Of a DNA stretch of 64,000 bases, positions 6,943-16,925 are shown in pieces. The notes beneath the pieces were generated by a model, which was given only the letters and a program-made list of their open reading frames with translations, searched no databases and was not told the origin of the DNA. The position numbers were made by a program, and so were the translations under genes. Each line of letters begins with the position of its first letter. Within the stretch, counting starts at the first letter, position 1. The stretch lies in NCBI GenBank assembly GCA_024275135.1, contig JAJRZS010000015.1, positions 1-64,000 of the forward strand. The letters run 5' to 3'. The stretch comes from Planctomycetota bacterium (GTDB lineage: Bacteria; Planctomycetota; UBA1135).

Positions 6943-9900
6943 ATGGAACCTTTCGTTCACCTGCATGTCCACACCGAATACAGCCTCCTGGATGGGGCGA
7001 ATCCGATTGAAAAATTGGTCAAAGCAGCCGTGGAAGACGGCCATGATGCGCTGGCCATCACCGACCATGGCAATCTGTTCGGCGCCATGGAATTTTATTT
7101 GGCCTGCAAGAAACATGGGGTCAAGCCTATTTTGGGTTGTGAGGTTTATGTCGCCCAAAAGTCCATGCGCGCTCCCCATAGTCGGCGCGAAAACCCCTAT
7201 TCCCATCTCACTCTACTGGCCAACAACGCTACAGGTTGGCGTAACCTCATGCAGCTAAGCTCGGCTGCTTACATCGAAGGTCAACATTTCCGCCCACGTG
7301 TGGATTTGGAGTTGATTGCCGAAAAAGCCGAGGGGCTCACTTGTTTATCGGGTTGCATGAGCGGTCCGGTCAACAAACTTTTGCGGGTAGAAGATGAAAA
7401 GGGGGCCATCGCCATGTCGGGGCGTTTGCAGGAGATGTTTGGACAGGAAAACTTTTTCCTCGAAGTCATGCGCAACGGCATTGCGGTGCAAGACAAACTC
7501 ACCGAAGGTATGGCCCGTCTGCAAGGAGCCATGAATGCCCCTTTGGTCGCCACCAATGATATCCACTATTTGCGCCACGAAGACTGCGCCGCGCAAGACG
7601 CCATGATTTGCTTGCACACGGGCTCGCGCATCAACGATCCCGATCGCTGGCGCATGGATTCCGACACTTTGTACTTCCGCAGTCGTGAGGAAATGAACCG
7701 AATTTTCTCCGACTTGCCGGAAGCTTTGCGCAACACGCAAATGGTTGCCGATCACATTGATGTCGAACTCGAACTCGGGCGCTTGCGCTTGCCAGTTTTC
7801 GAGTCGGAGGATGGACGCTCTCCAGAGCAGTTATTCCGGGATTTGTGCGAACAAGGCTTTGTCCAGCATTATCCACAGCAATCCGAGGAAGCCCGCCTGA
7901 GGATGGAGTTTGAGATGAAGGTGATTGCCGATATGGGTTTCGTCTCCTACTTCCTCATCGTGTGGGATTTGATTCGCTACGCCCGCGAGCAGGGTATTCC
8001 AGTTGGCCCTGGCCGCGGTTCTGCGGCTGGCTCTTTGGTGGCCTATGTGCTAGGCATTACCCGCATTGATCCGCTGAAATACGATTTGTTGTTCGAACGC
8101 TTCCTCAATCCTTCTCGTATCTCCATGCCAGATATCGATATCGATTTCTGCAAAGACAGGCGCGAAGAAATGATTCAATACACGCGGCGCCGTTACGGTG
8201 ACGAAAACGTTTGCCAGATTATCACCTTTGGCAAATTGAAAGCCAAAAACGCGTTGCGAGATATGGGGCGGGTGTTGGACATTCCTCTTTCCGAGGTCGA
8301 CAAGATTACCAAGAAAATTCCCGAAGGGCCTAAGGTTAAGCTCGGGCCTTCGATTGAACAGGAGCCAGAACTAAAAGAGCTTTACCACAACTCGGAGGAG
8401 CATCATCGTTGGTTCGACCTGGCCCTCAAAGTCGAGGGGCTATCTCGCAACTCTGGCATTCACGCAGCCGGGGTGATTATTGCCGATGAGCCATTGCGTG
8501 ACATCGTTCCCTTGGCCAAAGTTTCTGGCAACTTAACCACGCAATGGGATATGAAGTTCAGCGAGCAGTTTGGGCTGCTCAAAATGGATTTCCTAGGTTT
8601 GCGTACGCTGTCGATTTTGCAGGAAGCCGTTTGCCAAGTGGAACGTCGGTGTGGTGAAAAGTTGGATTTAAACAGCATTCCTTTGGACGATTCAGCCACC
8701 TATGCCTTGTTGCAAAAAGCGGACACCGAAGGCGTCTTCCAGTTGGAATCGAATGGCATGCGCAAGCTGTTGGCAGAAATCCAACCCACTGTTTATGAGG
8801 ACATCATCGCCGTATTGGCACTGTTTCGCCCCGGCCCCTTAGGCTCCGGACTCCCCACCACCTACGCCTTGCGCAAACATGGCAAGGAAGAGGTGAGTTA
8901 CCAACATCCGATTTTGGAACCCATCCTTAAGGAAACTTATGGGGTGCTGATTTATCAAGAGCAAATTATGCGGGTGGCTCAGCGCATGGGTGGATTCACT
9001 CTGGCTGATGCCGATTCCTTGCGCAAAGCTATGGGTAAGAAAAACGCCGACCTCATGAGTCAGTTCGAGGGGCAGTTTTTAGCCGGAGCCAAAGCACAAG
9101 ATGTACCAGCTGATGTCGCCCTGGAAATTTGGGAGATGATGAAGAAGTTTGCGGAATATGGATTCAATAAATCCCATTCTGCAGGCTACGCCATGGTCAC
9201 CTACCAAGCAGCTTGGATGAAAGCCCATTATCCAGCAGAGTTCTACGCCGCTTCTTTCACTTACGAAGCTGCCGATACTGACAAGTTGCGGGCCTTAATT
9301 GAGGATGCGCGCAAGCATGCCATCCATACGGAACCACCCTGCATCAACAGTTCCGCACGAAAGTTCGTAGTCCTCGATGGCAAGCGAATTCGCTATGGCT
9401 TGGAAGCAATCAAGGGGGTAGGTGCGGGTGCTGCCGATACTTTGGTCGCGCTACGCGAAGGCTTGGAGGACAAAGCTTTCCCCAACTTGGATGAAGTTCT
9501 CACCCTCGGCGTTGCCGCCAACATCAACCGTTCTACTTTTGAAAACCTGGCCAAAGCCGGCGCCTTTGAAGTCTTTGGGGAATCTCGCGTGCATTTGGTG
9601 CCCCAGCTTGAAGAACGCATCCGCGTGGCATCTAGTTTGGCCAAAGACCGTGCCAAAGGCCAAGGCATGTTATTTGGTGCGCCTGAACCCACCGCCGAGC
9701 AAAGCCAAAGCCCGGTGGCGGCACGCAGCTTATCTGCTCAAGAGATGAAGGTACTTTTGCAGCAAGAGAAAGAAACCCTTGGTCTCTATCTCACCGCACA
9801 TCCTTTGGATGATTACCGCGATCTTTTGGGCGGTATTTCGCCATGGAATAGCCGCTCTACGCGCGAAGCCGGTGCAGATGCCAAGGTGGCTTTACCCGGC

Positions 9901-10428
9901 ATTGTCTCCATGCTCAACATACGCGGCACACGCAAGGATCAAGCAAAAAAATATGCTCGTCTGAAAATCGAAGACCTTTATGGGGCCACTTCAGCCATCA
10001 TTTTCCCTCGCGTGTGGGAAGAAGTGGTGACCTTCGTGAAAGAAGATTTTGTGGGCCTTTTTCACGGCCGCCTTCAGCTGAACAATGACGAAATTGTATT
10101 GGCGGTCGACCGCGTGGAGCCCATCGGCAGCAAAGAAGACATGCGCTTAAAAGGGGTATTGGAAGTACGTTTACCCAATGACGCCCCCCCCATTGCCGCC
10201 ATACAAGAGCTCCTTCGCACCCACCCCGGTGATTCCCGCGTTCGATTTATGCTGCAAGATGGGCAAGGCAAAACCCGAATCATTCGTGCCGGCAAGGAGT
10301 GGTCGGTGAGTTTAAATTCCCAGCTCATCGACGAGCTCAACCAACTACTGGGCCCTAATTCAGTACGCGCCATTATGGACCGCGGCGCCATTGATCGTCA
10401 TCGGCATCCGGCTTGGAGTCGAAAATAA
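6943..10428 (+). CDS. dnaE: DNA polymerase III subunit alpha
   Basis: This replicative polymerase of 1161 residues matches the DnaE1 length. The N-terminal PHP domain begins at HLHVHTEYSLLDG. The polymerase aspartates are in PDIDIDF near residues 395-401, followed by a duplicated helix-hairpin-helix region and, near residues 960-1060, an OB-fold (LPGIVSMLNIRG). It stands alone on the plus strand between the minus-strand tRNA/tadA block and the ribosomal cluster, and ends 12 bases before the convergent rplQ. No proofreading exonuclease domain is inserted in the PHP region, as expected for DnaE rather than PolC. Confidence 0.97.
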   Translation: MEPFVHLHVHTEYSLLDGANPIEKLVKAAVEDGHDALAITDHGNLFGAMEFYLACKKHGVKPILGCEVYVAQKSMRAPHSRRENPYSHLTLLANNATGWRNLMQLSSAAYIEGQHFRPRVDLELIAEKAEGLTCLSGCMSGPVNKLLRVEDEKGAIAMSGRLQEMFGQENFFLEVMRNGIAVQDKLTEGMARLQGAMNAPLVATNDIHYLRHEDCAAQDAMICLHTGSRINDPDRWRMDSDTLYFRSREEMNRIFSDLPEALRNTQMVADHIDVELELGRLRLPVFESEDGRSPEQLFRDLCEQGFVQHYPQQSEEARLRMEFEMKVIADMGFVSYFLIVWDLIRYAREQGIPVGPGRGSAAGSLVAYVLGITRIDPLKYDLLFERFLNPSRISMPDIDIDFCKDRREEMIQYTRRRYGDENVCQIITFGKLKAKNALRDMGRVLDIPLSEVDKITKKIPEGPKVKLGPSIEQEPELKELYHNSEEHHRWFDLALKVEGLSRNSGIHAAGVIIADEPLRDIVPLAKVSGNLTTQWDMKFSEQFGLLKMDFLGLRTLSILQEAVCQVERRCGEKLDLNSIPLDDSATYALLQKADTEGVFQLESNGMRKLLAEIQPTVYEDIIAVLALFRPGPLGSGLPTTYALRKHGKEEVSYQHPILEPILKETYGVLIYQEQIMRVAQRMGGFTLADADSLRKAMGKKNADLMSQFEGQFLAGAKAQDVPADVALEIWEMMKKFAEYGFNKSHSAGYAMVTYQAAWMKAHYPAEFYAASFTYEAADTDKLRALIEDARKHAIHTEPPCINSSARKFVVLDGKRIRYGLEAIKGVGAGAADTLVALREGLEDKAFPNLDEVLTLGVAANINRSTFENLAKAGAFEVFGESRVHLVPQLEERIRVASSLAKDRAKGQGMLFGAPEPTAEQSQSPVAARSLSAQEMKVLLQQEKETLGLYLTAHPLDDYRDLLGGISPWNSRSTREAGADAKVALPGIVSMLNIRGTRKDQAKKYARLKIEDLYGATSAIIFPRVWEEVVTFVKEDFVGLFHGRLQLNNDEIVLAVDRVEPIGSKEDMRLKGVLEVRLPNDAPPIAAIQELLRTHPGDSRVRFMLQDGQGKTRIIRAGKEWSVSLNSQLIDELNQLLGPNSVRAIMDRGAIDRHRHPAWSRK

Positions 10429-10440
10429 AAAGGAGAAGAT

Positions 10441-10836
10441 TTAGTCTTCGAGATCGACTTTGACTTCTTCTTCGCTTCGCTCAACCAGCTCCCAAATGGC
10501 AACCGGGGCGTTGTCGCCAAGGCGTGGTTTGGCCAACTTGAGGATGCGAGTGTAGCCACCGGGGCGTTCCTTGAAGCGAGGACCAATCACATCAAACAAC
10601 TTGGTGGTGGTTTTGCGATCATTGCCCAGAATGGCCAAAGCACGACGGAAGTTATGCAAGTTCTTCTCTTTGGCCAGAGTAATCAACTTCTCGGCAAAAG
10701 GACGATGGGTTTTGGCCTTGGCCACAGTGGTTTCAATGCGCTCATGTTCAATGAGAGCGGCAACCAAGTTGCGCGCCAGTGCCTTGCGATGAGCCCCGGT
10801 GCGAGAAAAGTTATTGGTTTTAACGCGGTGACGCAT
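10441..10836 (-). CDS. rplQ: 50S ribosomal protein L17
   Basis: L17 (131 residues) is a large-subunit protein near the exit tunnel. The N-terminal MRHRVKTNNFSRTGAHRKALARNL-type block is diagnostic and the C-terminus is acidic. An AGGAG six bases before the ATG overlaps the rpoA stop codon, so it is coupled to rpoA. It is the last gene of the S10-spc-alpha series; no hairpin terminator is seen before dnaE's convergent end. Confidence 0.97.
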   Translation of the reverse strand: MRHRVKTNNFSRTGAHRKALARNLVAALIEHERIETTVAKAKTHRPFAEKLITLAKEKNLHNFRRALAILGNDRKTTTKLFDVIGPRFKERPGGYTRILKLAKPRLGDNAPVAIWELVERSEEEVKVDLED

Positions 10837-10845
10837 TGTGTTCTC

Positions 10846-11862
10846 CTAGTTGGAGGCTCCGAGTAGAGCCTCGCGATCCATGCCGATGGAGAGATCCAGA
10901 TCGTTCAGTTTGCGATCAATCTCAGTAAGGACAGTTTGACCAAGGTTCTTGATGGCCAGCAGCTCTTCGGGAGCCTTGAACACCAAATCTTCGAGGGTGC
11001 GCACTTCCGCAACATCCAGGCAGTTGCGGGCACGGGTGGACAAATCCAGGCGCTCAATGGGCTCGCTGAGCAAACCAATCACGCGCTCGCGACGACGTTC
11101 GGCAGCGGCGTCGACGGCTTGCACCTCATCAACCACAGAAACGCCATGTACCGCATTGTTGAACTGGACGAAGGGATTGAGGTGCTTACGGTAAATCTTG
11201 GCAGCTTCCACCAAGGCCATCTCCGGCTTCACCGTGCCGTCTGTCCAAACTTCAAGGACCAAACGGTCGTAGTTGGTGAATTTACCGACGCGCGTCGCTT
11301 CCACCCCATAGCGCACGCGCAGCACAGGGCTATAGGCGGCGTCTAGAGGAATCAAGCCAATCTCGTCCATCGGCTCGCCTGTTTCCTCCGCAGCCACATA
11401 ACCGCGACCCCGACGCACGGTGAGGCGCACCGACAAGGAAGCGGAACTTGAAGTCATGGTGCAGATATGCAAATCCTTGTTCACCACCTCCACACCGGCA
11501 GGGCACTGGATGTCGGCGGCAGTCACCTCGCCCTCTCCTTCTTTTTCCAAAGTCAGGATGACGGGTAGCTCGCTCACTTCCACTTGCACGCAAAGACGTT
11601 TGAAAGCCAGCACCAATTCGGTGACGTCTTCCACCACACCGTCGACGGTGCGGAACTCATGCTCCACGCCATCGATTTCCACCGCAGTGACAGCAGTACC
11701 CTCAATGGAGCCGAGCAAAACCCGACGCAATCCATTGCCGATGGAATGGCCAAACCCTTGTTCGAAGGGCTCGATGAAGAACTTGCCGTAGGTGTCGGAG
11801 GCAGTGGCCTGTTCGTGGACCACGCCAGACGGGAGTTCGAAGTCACGCCAGCGGATGCGCAT
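10846..11862 (-). CDS. rpoA: DNA-directed RNA polymerase subunit alpha
   Basis: RpoA, 338 residues. The N-terminal dimerisation/assembly domain includes GFGHSIGNGLRRVLLGS, and a linker precedes the C-terminal domain that binds UP elements and activators (ARNCLDVAEVRTLEDLV, then IKNLGQTVLTEI). Length and order match the family. It follows rpsK directly; the rpsD gene that usually sits between S11 and RpoA is missing. Confidence 0.97.
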   Translation of the reverse strand: MRIRWRDFELPSGVVHEQATASDTYGKFFIEPFEQGFGHSIGNGLRRVLLGSIEGTAVTAVEIDGVEHEFRTVDGVVEDVTELVLAFKRLCVQVEVSELPVILTLEKEGEGEVTAADIQCPAGVEVVNKDLHICTMTSSSASLSVRLTVRRGRGYVAAEETGEPMDEIGLIPLDAAYSPVLRVRYGVEATRVGKFTNYDRLVLEVWTDGTVKPEMALVEAAKIYRKHLNPFVQFNNAVHGVSVVDEVQAVDAAAERRRERVIGLLSEPIERLDLSTRARNCLDVAEVRTLEDLVFKAPEELLAIKNLGQTVLTEIDRKLNDLDLSIGMDREALLGASN

Positions 11863-11901
11863 GTTTATCTTTGGACAGAGTTAAGGGCGAGCAAAAGGAG
11901 A

Positions 11902-12288
11902 TCAGACGCGGCGACGCTTGGGAGGGCGACAACCGTTGTGAGGGAGTGGAGTGAAATCTTCGATGGAGGTGACGCGCAAACCACCGTGGTTGAGGCCACG
12001 AATAGCGCTCTCACGACCAGAGCCAGGGCCTTTGACCCGAACTTCCACTTCCCGCAACCCCATCTTGGCAGCAGTTTCAGCAGCGCGAATGGCTGCTTGC
12101 TGGGCGGCAAAAGGGGTGGACTTGCGAGAACCTTTGTAGCCCACGCCGCCCGGGGAGCCCCAGGCAATGGTATTGCCCTTGGGGTCGGTCAAAGTGATGA
12201 TGGTGTTATTGAAGGTGGATCGCACAAAGGCGATTCCCTTGGCCCCAACCTTCTTGGACTTGCGTTTGGTAGTGCGTGCTGCGCTCAT
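11902..12288 (-). CDS. rpsK: 30S ribosomal protein S11
   Basis: S11 (128 residues) forms the platform of the 30S subunit near the mRNA exit. Conserved blocks such as [14 protein letters not shown] and the basic C-terminal tail [13 protein letters not shown] are complete. It sits between rpsM (32 bases upstream) and rpoA. Confidence 0.97.
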   Translation of the reverse strand: MSAARTTKRKSKKVGAKGIAFVRSTFNNTIITLTDPKGNTIAWGSPGGVGYKGSRKSTPFAAQQAAIRAAETAAKMGLREVEVRVKGPGSGRESAIRGLNHGGLRVTSIEDFTPLPHNGCRPPKRRRV

Positions 12289-12320
12289 CTTGATCTTATT
12301 TTCTTAGGAAGCCTGAGAGA

Positions 12321-12704
12321 TTACTTCAGGGATTTCACCGACTTCTTGCCAGCAACCGTTTTCTTGGGACCTTTGCGACTCCGCGCATTGGTGCGTGTGC
12401 GTTGACCGCGAACAGGGAGCCCCCGGCGATGACGCAAACCGCGATAGCAAGCAATATCACGCAAGCGGTTGATGGCCTGGGCATTAGTCCGCCGCAGCAG
12501 ACCTTCCACATTCATGTTGTTTTCCAGATAAACCGCCAAGGAGGCCAGCTCTTCGTCGGAAAGTTCTTTGGCCCGACGATCTGGATCCAGGTTAAGCGCC
12601 TCGCAAATACGAGCAGCCGTGGTGTTGCCTACTCCAAAGAGATAGGTCAGCGCAATGACCGTGCGCTTGTCGTTGGGAATGTCTACACCGATGAGGCGGG
12701 GCAT
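12321..12704 (-). CDS. rpsM: 30S ribosomal protein S13
   Basis: S13 (127 residues) is in the 30S head and contacts the P-site tRNA and the large subunit through bridge B1. The start [14 protein letters not shown] and the C-terminal [18 protein letters not shown] tail are typical. The position after rpmJ and before rpsK is the standard alpha-operon order. Confidence 0.97.
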   Translation of the reverse strand: MPRLIGVDIPNDKRTVIALTYLFGVGNTTAARICEALNLDPDRRAKELSDEELASLAVYLENNMNVEGLLRRTNAQAINRLRDIACYRGLRHRRGLPVRGQRTRTNARSRKGPKKTVAGKKSVKSLK

Positions 12705-12736
12705 GATTTTTTCTGTGGCGAATGGGTTGGGCCAGA

Positions 12737-12853
12737 CTAGCCTTGAACTTGCTTATGACGGGGATCGCGGCTACAGATGACACGGACCTTGCCATGGCGA
12801 CGGATCACCTTGCAGGAACCGCAAATGCGGCGGACGGATGCGCGGACTTTCAT
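12737..12853 (-). CDS. rpmJ: 50S ribosomal protein L36, zinc-binding form
   Basis: L36, 38 residues, beginning [15 protein letters not shown]. The zinc ligands Cys11, Cys14, Cys27 and His33 are all present, so it is the C+ form. It is the smallest protein gene of the cluster, lying between infA and rpsM as in other bacteria, and has 30 bases separating it from infA. Confidence 0.95.
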   Translation of the reverse strand: MKVRASVRRICGSCKVIRRHGKVRVICSRDPRHKQVQG

Positions 12854-12883
12854 CTTCTCTGGATTGCTTGCTTGGGGAACCGC

Positions 12884-13132
12884 CTAGCGACGGCCTCGGC
12901 CGTAGCGCCTGCGACGCTCTCCGCGGTAAACAATGCGACAGCGGGTGAGGTCGTAGGGCGACAGTTCGATGGTTACGGTGTCTCCGGGAGTGATGCGAAT
13001 GTAGTGCATGCGCATTTTTCCAGAGATGTGAGCAAGAATCTGCTGGCCGTTCTCGAGCTCGACATTAAACGTTGCGCCAGGGAGGGTTTCCCTGACCACA
13101 GCGGTTAACGTAAGAGGCTCTTCTTTTGCCAT
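12884..13132 (-). CDS. infA: Translation initiation factor IF-1
   Basis: IF-1 (82 residues) is an OB-fold protein that covers the ribosomal A site during initiation. Key blocks are [29 protein letters not shown] (split here: [17 protein letters not shown], then [10 protein letters not shown]) and [19 protein letters not shown]. An arginine-rich tail ([10 protein letters not shown]) extends the usual C-terminus by about ten residues. It lies five bases after adk. Confidence 0.96.
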   Translation of the reverse strand: MAKEEPLTLTAVVRETLPGATFNVELENGQQILAHISGKMRMHYIRITPGDTVTIELSPYDLTRCRIVYRGERRRRYGRGRR

Positions 13133-13137
13133 ACAGA

Positions 13138-13707
13138 TTATGCGAGTTTGGTTTGACTGAGGGCGCCTTGCACCGCGGCAAGAACATCCGGCTGGATTTC
13201 TTCCACGGGGCGATCGGCTTCGATCTCAGCGAGGAATCCCCGATCACGGTAGAACGCGACCAGGGGTTCGGTGGTCTCGCGGTAAACCGCAAGACGATGT
13301 TGGATGACTTCTTGGGTGTCATCCTTTCGACCACGACCCAACAATCGGCCGATGAGGACGTCGTCGGAAGCCGTAAAGTATAGCGCAAGGCCGATAGAAC
13401 CGCTAGGAGCGGCCTCCTCCAGGGCTTGGGCTTGGACTAGGGTGCGAGGAAATCCGTCCAACAGAAGGACATCCTCCGCAGGCAAGGTGGCAATGCGCGC
13501 AGCAACCATGCCCACCATGACTTCATCGGGCACTAAATCCCCACGATTCATGTAGGTTTGGGCCTGGAGCCCCAATTCGGTCTCGGCAGCAACCTCTTCG
13601 CGCAACAAGTCTCCGGTAGACAGATGTTTCCAGCCATGGGTTTTGGCCGCAAGCTGAGCCTGCGTGCCTTTGCCTACGCCCGGAGCGCCGAGGAGGATGA
13701 CAATCAT
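13138..13707 (-). CDS. adk: Adenylate kinase, short-LID type
   Basis: Adenylate kinase, 189 residues, interconverts ATP + AMP and 2 ADP. The P-loop is [10 protein letters not shown] near residue 7, the AMP-binding block is [11 protein letters not shown], and the LID is a short GRGRKDD loop with no zinc cysteines. [13 protein letters not shown] is typical of the CORE domain. The secY-adk-infA order is classical, but map, normally between adk and infA, is absent. Confidence 0.96.
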   Translation of the reverse strand: MIVILLGAPGVGKGTQAQLAAKTHGWKHLSTGDLLREEVAAETELGLQAQTYMNRGDLVPDEVMVGMVAARIATLPAEDVLLLDGFPRTLVQAQALEEAAPSGSIGLALYFTASDDVLIGRLLGRGRKDDTQEVIQHRLAVYRETTEPLVAFYRDRGFLAEIEADRPVEEIQPDVLAAVQGALSQTKLA

Positions 13708-13709
13708 GG

Positions 13710-15026
13710 TTATCGATGGGTCCAGGAGGTTTTGCCTTTTTTGCCCTTGCCACTACCTTGCATGAAGCCGTCGTAGTTGCGCATGACAAGCTGGGCATTG
13801 AGACGATCGACCATATCCAAGGCAACTCCCACCACAATGAGGATGGAGGTGCCACCAAGGAAATAGGCAATCATCGGGTCGACATGCAAGTTGCCGACCA
13901 AGATATTGGGCATCACCGCAACCACCGCCAGGAACACAGAACCAGCCAAGGTAATTCGGTCCAAGACAAAGCTCAGATACTCGGAAGTGGCCTTGCCAGG
14001 ACGGATGCCTGGAATGAAGGAGCCGTGATCTTTCAGGTTGCTGGCAATCTCATCCGGCTGGAACATCAATCGAGTCCACATGAAGGAAAAGAAGATGATC
14101 ATTGCCGTATAGGTTGCGATGTAGGTAAAGCCAGCCACATTAAATGCGCTGCGCAGCCAACCAAAGCCAGGCAAGGAGCCCAACACGTTGGGCACAATGA
14201 AAAGAGCCGAGGCAAAAATGATGGGCATCACCCCTGCTTGGTTGACCTTCAATGGCAGGTAATGACGCTGCCCCCCCATGACTTTGCGCCCCCGCGTGAG
14301 TTTTGCTTGCTGGATGGGAATGCGGCGTTGGCCCCGGGTAAGGTAAACCACGACCACCACCACGACCACCCACATCACGCCAAGGGTGACGCCAAGCTGG
14401 TGGGCATCTTCACGCAAAGAAAATGCCTTCTGTACGGTGGTTGGAAGCCGCGCGACAATTCCCGCCATAATGATGAGGGAAACACCATTGCCCAATCCAT
14501 ATTCTGTGATTTGCTCCCCTAGCCACATGATGAACATGGTGCCGGCCGTTAGCGCAAGTACCAAGGAGATGGTGTAGAAGAACGAACCACCGCCAGGCAT
14601 CAAACCATAGGCGGGGTTGTAAACCACACCGTAAACCACAAACAAGCCCTGGAGCAAACAGATAAAGACTGTCGCCACCCGCGTGAGTTGGTTGATTTTC
14701 TTTTGCCCTGCTGCACCTTCTTTGGATAAGGCTTCCAAAGAGGGCACCACTTTGGTGAGCAGGCTAAAAATAATGGATGCCGAAATGTACGGCATGACTC
14801 CCAAGGAGAACAAAACAGCCTGACCAACACCGGCCCCAGTGAAGGCATTCATGATGCCAAACAACGCGTTTTCATCCGCTTTGCTCGCAGCTTCTGCAAC
14901 TGCCGACAAATCAATCCCGGGCAGAGGAATGTGAAAGCCTAAACGGTAAACGAACAGCAGCACAAAAGTGGTGGTTACTTTGGCTCGCAGCTCGGGAACC
15001 CGCAGGATGGTCAGAAATTTATCCAT
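13710..15026 (-). CDS. secY: Protein translocase subunit SecY
   Basis: SecY (438 residues), the pore-forming subunit of the Sec translocon, has ten predicted transmembrane helices. The plug and pore regions are recognisable, including GLGNGVSLIIMAGIV and the cytoplasmic loop with RGQRRIPIQQAKLTRGRKV (RGQRRIPIQQAK shown). It ends two bases before adk and begins six bases after rplO, so it is co-transcribed with the spc ribosomal genes. Confidence 0.97.
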   Translation of the reverse strand: MDKFLTILRVPELRAKVTTTFVLLFVYRLGFHIPLPGIDLSAVAEAASKADENALFGIMNAFTGAGVGQAVLFSLGVMPYISASIIFSLLTKVVPSLEALSKEGAAGQKKINQLTRVATVFICLLQGLFVVYGVVYNPAYGLMPGGGSFFYTISLVLALTAGTMFIMWLGEQITEYGLGNGVSLIIMAGIVARLPTTVQKAFSLREDAHQLGVTLGVMWVVVVVVVVYLTRGQRRIPIQQAKLTRGRKVMGGQRHYLPLKVNQAGVMPIIFASALFIVPNVLGSLPGFGWLRSAFNVAGFTYIATYTAMIIFFSFMWTRLMFQPDEIASNLKDHGSFIPGIRPGKATSEYLSFVLDRITLAGSVFLAVVAVMPNILVGNLHVDPMIAYFLGGTSILIVVGVALDMVDRLNAQLVMRNYDGFMQGSGKGKKGKTSWTHR

Positions 15027-15032
15027 GGGTGA

Positions 15033-15479
15033 TTAGTCGAGAATCTCGATGGAACCGCCAGCAGCTTCAATCTTTTCTTTTGCCGTGGCCGAAAACTTAT
15101 GGGCCTTGACGGTGACTTTGAGCTGCAAATCGCCTTGGCCCAAAACCTTCAGCATGTCGCCTGTCTTGCGGGCCAAACCGCGTTCGAGAATGGCGGCCAG
15201 ATCGATGACTTCGCCTTCTTCGAAAACGCCCAAGGTTTCCACATTGACCAAGGTGTAGTGCTTTTTGAAGCGAGCATTGGTAAAGCCGCGTTTAGGCATG
15301 CGCCGGAAGATGGGCATTTGCCCGCCTTCAAAGCCAACCCGTGGGTGGTCGCCAGAGCGACTGCGCTGCCCGTTATGACCCCGGCCTGCAGTTTTACCTT
15401 TTCCGGAGGCGACACCCCGACCCACGCGCTTGCGTTTGTCGTGGTTATGGCCTCGAGCTGTGACGTCGTGGATTTGCAT
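15033..15479 (-). CDS. rplO: 50S ribosomal protein L15
   Basis: L15, 148 residues, is a late assembly protein of the 50S subunit. The Gly/Arg-rich N-terminal extension (KRVGRGVASGKGKTAGRGHNG) is typical. Its ATG overlaps the rpsE stop by one base (TAATG). The rpmD (L30) gene that lies between S5 and L15 in many bacteria is absent. Confidence 0.97.
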   Translation of the reverse strand: MQIHDVTARGHNHDKRKRVGRGVASGKGKTAGRGHNGQRSRSGDHPRVGFEGGQMPIFRRMPKRGFTNARFKKHYTLVNVETLGVFEEGEVIDLAAILERGLARKTGDMLKVLGQGDLQLKVTVKAHKFSATAKEKIEAAGGSIEILD

Positions 15480-15991
15480 TACAGTTCAACTCCCCGCAGA
15501 TCAGCGATTTCTTCTTTGGTCCGCAGCGCACCCAGCGCCACGATGGTGGCCTTCACCAAATTGATGGAATTGGTGGAGCCGTAACATTTGGTAAGCACAT
15601 CGCGAACTCCTGCCAATTCCAGCACCGCACGAACGGTACTACCGGCAATGATGCCAGTACCAGGAGAGGCCGGAATAATGCGCACTTTAGAGGAGCAGTA
15701 GACGCCTTCGATTTCGTGGGGAATGGTGGTGCCCACGCGGGGCACGCGCACCAAGTGCTTGCGCCCATCTTTGAATGCCTTCTGCATGGCGGCCGGAATT
15801 TCTTTGGCTTTACCAAAACCAAAACCGACAATGCCATCTTGATTGCCCACCACCGTAAGTGCAGAGAAAGCGAAACGACGCCCCCCCTTCACCACTTTGG
15901 CGGAACGGTTCACAGTGATGCGTTCTTCCTTAAGCTCGCCGAGCTTTTCAGCTTCTGTGCGGTCAATGAATTCAGGTAGTTTGTTGTACAT
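15479..15991 (-). CDS. rpsE: 30S ribosomal protein S5
   Basis: S5 (170 residues) is at the mRNA entry side of the 30S subunit and contributes to decoding accuracy and helicase activity. The dsRNA-binding-like N-terminal domain ([20 protein letters not shown]) and the C-terminal domain with [18 protein letters not shown] are complete. It directly abuts rplO. Confidence 0.97.
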   Translation of the reverse strand: MYNKLPEFIDRTEAEKLGELKEERITVNRSAKVVKGGRRFAFSALTVVGNQDGIVGFGFGKAKEIPAAMQKAFKDGRKHLVRVPRVGTTIPHEIEGVYCSSKVRIIPASPGTGIIAGSTVRAVLELAGVRDVLTKCYGSTNSINLVKATIVALGALRTKEEIADLRGVEL

Positions 15992-16003
15992 GCTGCTTTC
16001 CTA

Positions 16004-16378
16004 CTAGAACTTCAGACCGCCTTCGCGAGCGGCTTCGGCTAAGGCCTTAACGCGGCCGTGATAGAGGTACCAGGAGCGGTCAAACATGACCTCTTCCACG
16101 CCAGCGGCTTTGGCCCGCTCGGCAATTTTGGCGCCCACAACTTTTGCTCGCGCGGTTTTATCCAAGCCGTCCAACTCGGGGCGAATGGATGCTTCCAAAG
16201 TACCCGCACTGGCCAAAGTAACACCGGACAAATCGTCGATGATCTGGACACTGATGTGCTTGGAGCTGCGGTAAACCGACAAACGGGGACGATCGGAAGA
16301 TTGACGCAAGCGTCGGCGAATACCCATCGCTTTGCGATGACGTTTCTTCCACTTCTTCTTCTGCTGGAGATGGTCCAT
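16004..16378 (-). CDS. rplR: 50S ribosomal protein L18
   Basis: L18, 124 residues, binds 5S rRNA in the central protuberance. The blocks [20 protein letters not shown] and GLKF at the C-terminus identify it, as does the basic N-terminus ([18 protein letters not shown]). It lies between rplF and rpsE as usual. Confidence 0.96.
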   Translation of the reverse strand: MDHLQQKKKWKKRHRKAMGIRRRLRQSSDRPRLSVYRSSKHISVQIIDDLSGVTLASAGTLEASIRPELDGLDKTARAKVVGAKIAERAKAAGVEEVMFDRSWYLYHGRVKALAEAAREGGLKF

Positions 16379-16380
16379 GA

Positions 16381-16923
16381 TCAGGTTAGGGATTTACCTG
16401 CTTTACGACGCACAAATTCGTCGGAGTAACGGATGCCTTTGCCTTTGTAGGGCTCAGGTGGACGGACGCGGCGAATGTTGGCGGCAAATTGGCCAACTGC
16501 CTGTTTATCGATTCCCGACACGGTGATGGTGGTGGGATTGGGACATTCCACCGTCACCCCTTCGGGAGGCATGCATTTCACGGTGTGGCAGAAACCAATC
16601 TGCATTTCAATCCCCTGCCCCGATGGCTTGGCATTCCAGCCAGTACCCACGATTTCCAAGGTTTTGGTGTAGCCTTCGGTCACCCCGACCACCATGTTGG
16701 CGATATAGGCGCGCACCAAGCCATGCAGGGCGGCAGCGTTTTTCGCCGAACCAGCGCCACTGCGAGTAACGCGGACCTCATTGTTGTCCACGGCAACCTG
16801 CACCTCCGGAAACAGCGGAAAGCTCAATTGGCCCTTGGGCCCCTTGACCTCAACCGAACTGGGATTCACCGTCACGCTAACGCCTGCGGGAAGCACAATC
16901 TCCTTTTTACCGATACGTGACAT
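16381..16923 (-). CDS. rplF: 50S ribosomal protein L6
   Basis: L6 (180 residues) is built of two related alpha/beta domains near the factor-binding site. [17 protein letters not shown] at the start and [19 protein letters not shown] near the end are characteristic. Spacing to rpsH and rplR is two bases on either side. Confidence 0.97.
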   Translation of the reverse strand: MSRIGKKEIVLPAGVSVTVNPSSVEVKGPKGQLSFPLFPEVQVAVDNNEVRVTRSGAGSAKNAAALHGLVRAYIANMVVGVTEGYTKTLEIVGTGWNAKPSGQGIEMQIGFCHTVKCMPPEGVTVECPNPTTITVSGIDKQAVGQFAANIRRVRPPEPYKGKGIRYSDEFVRRKAGKSLT

Positions 16924-16925
16924 GG

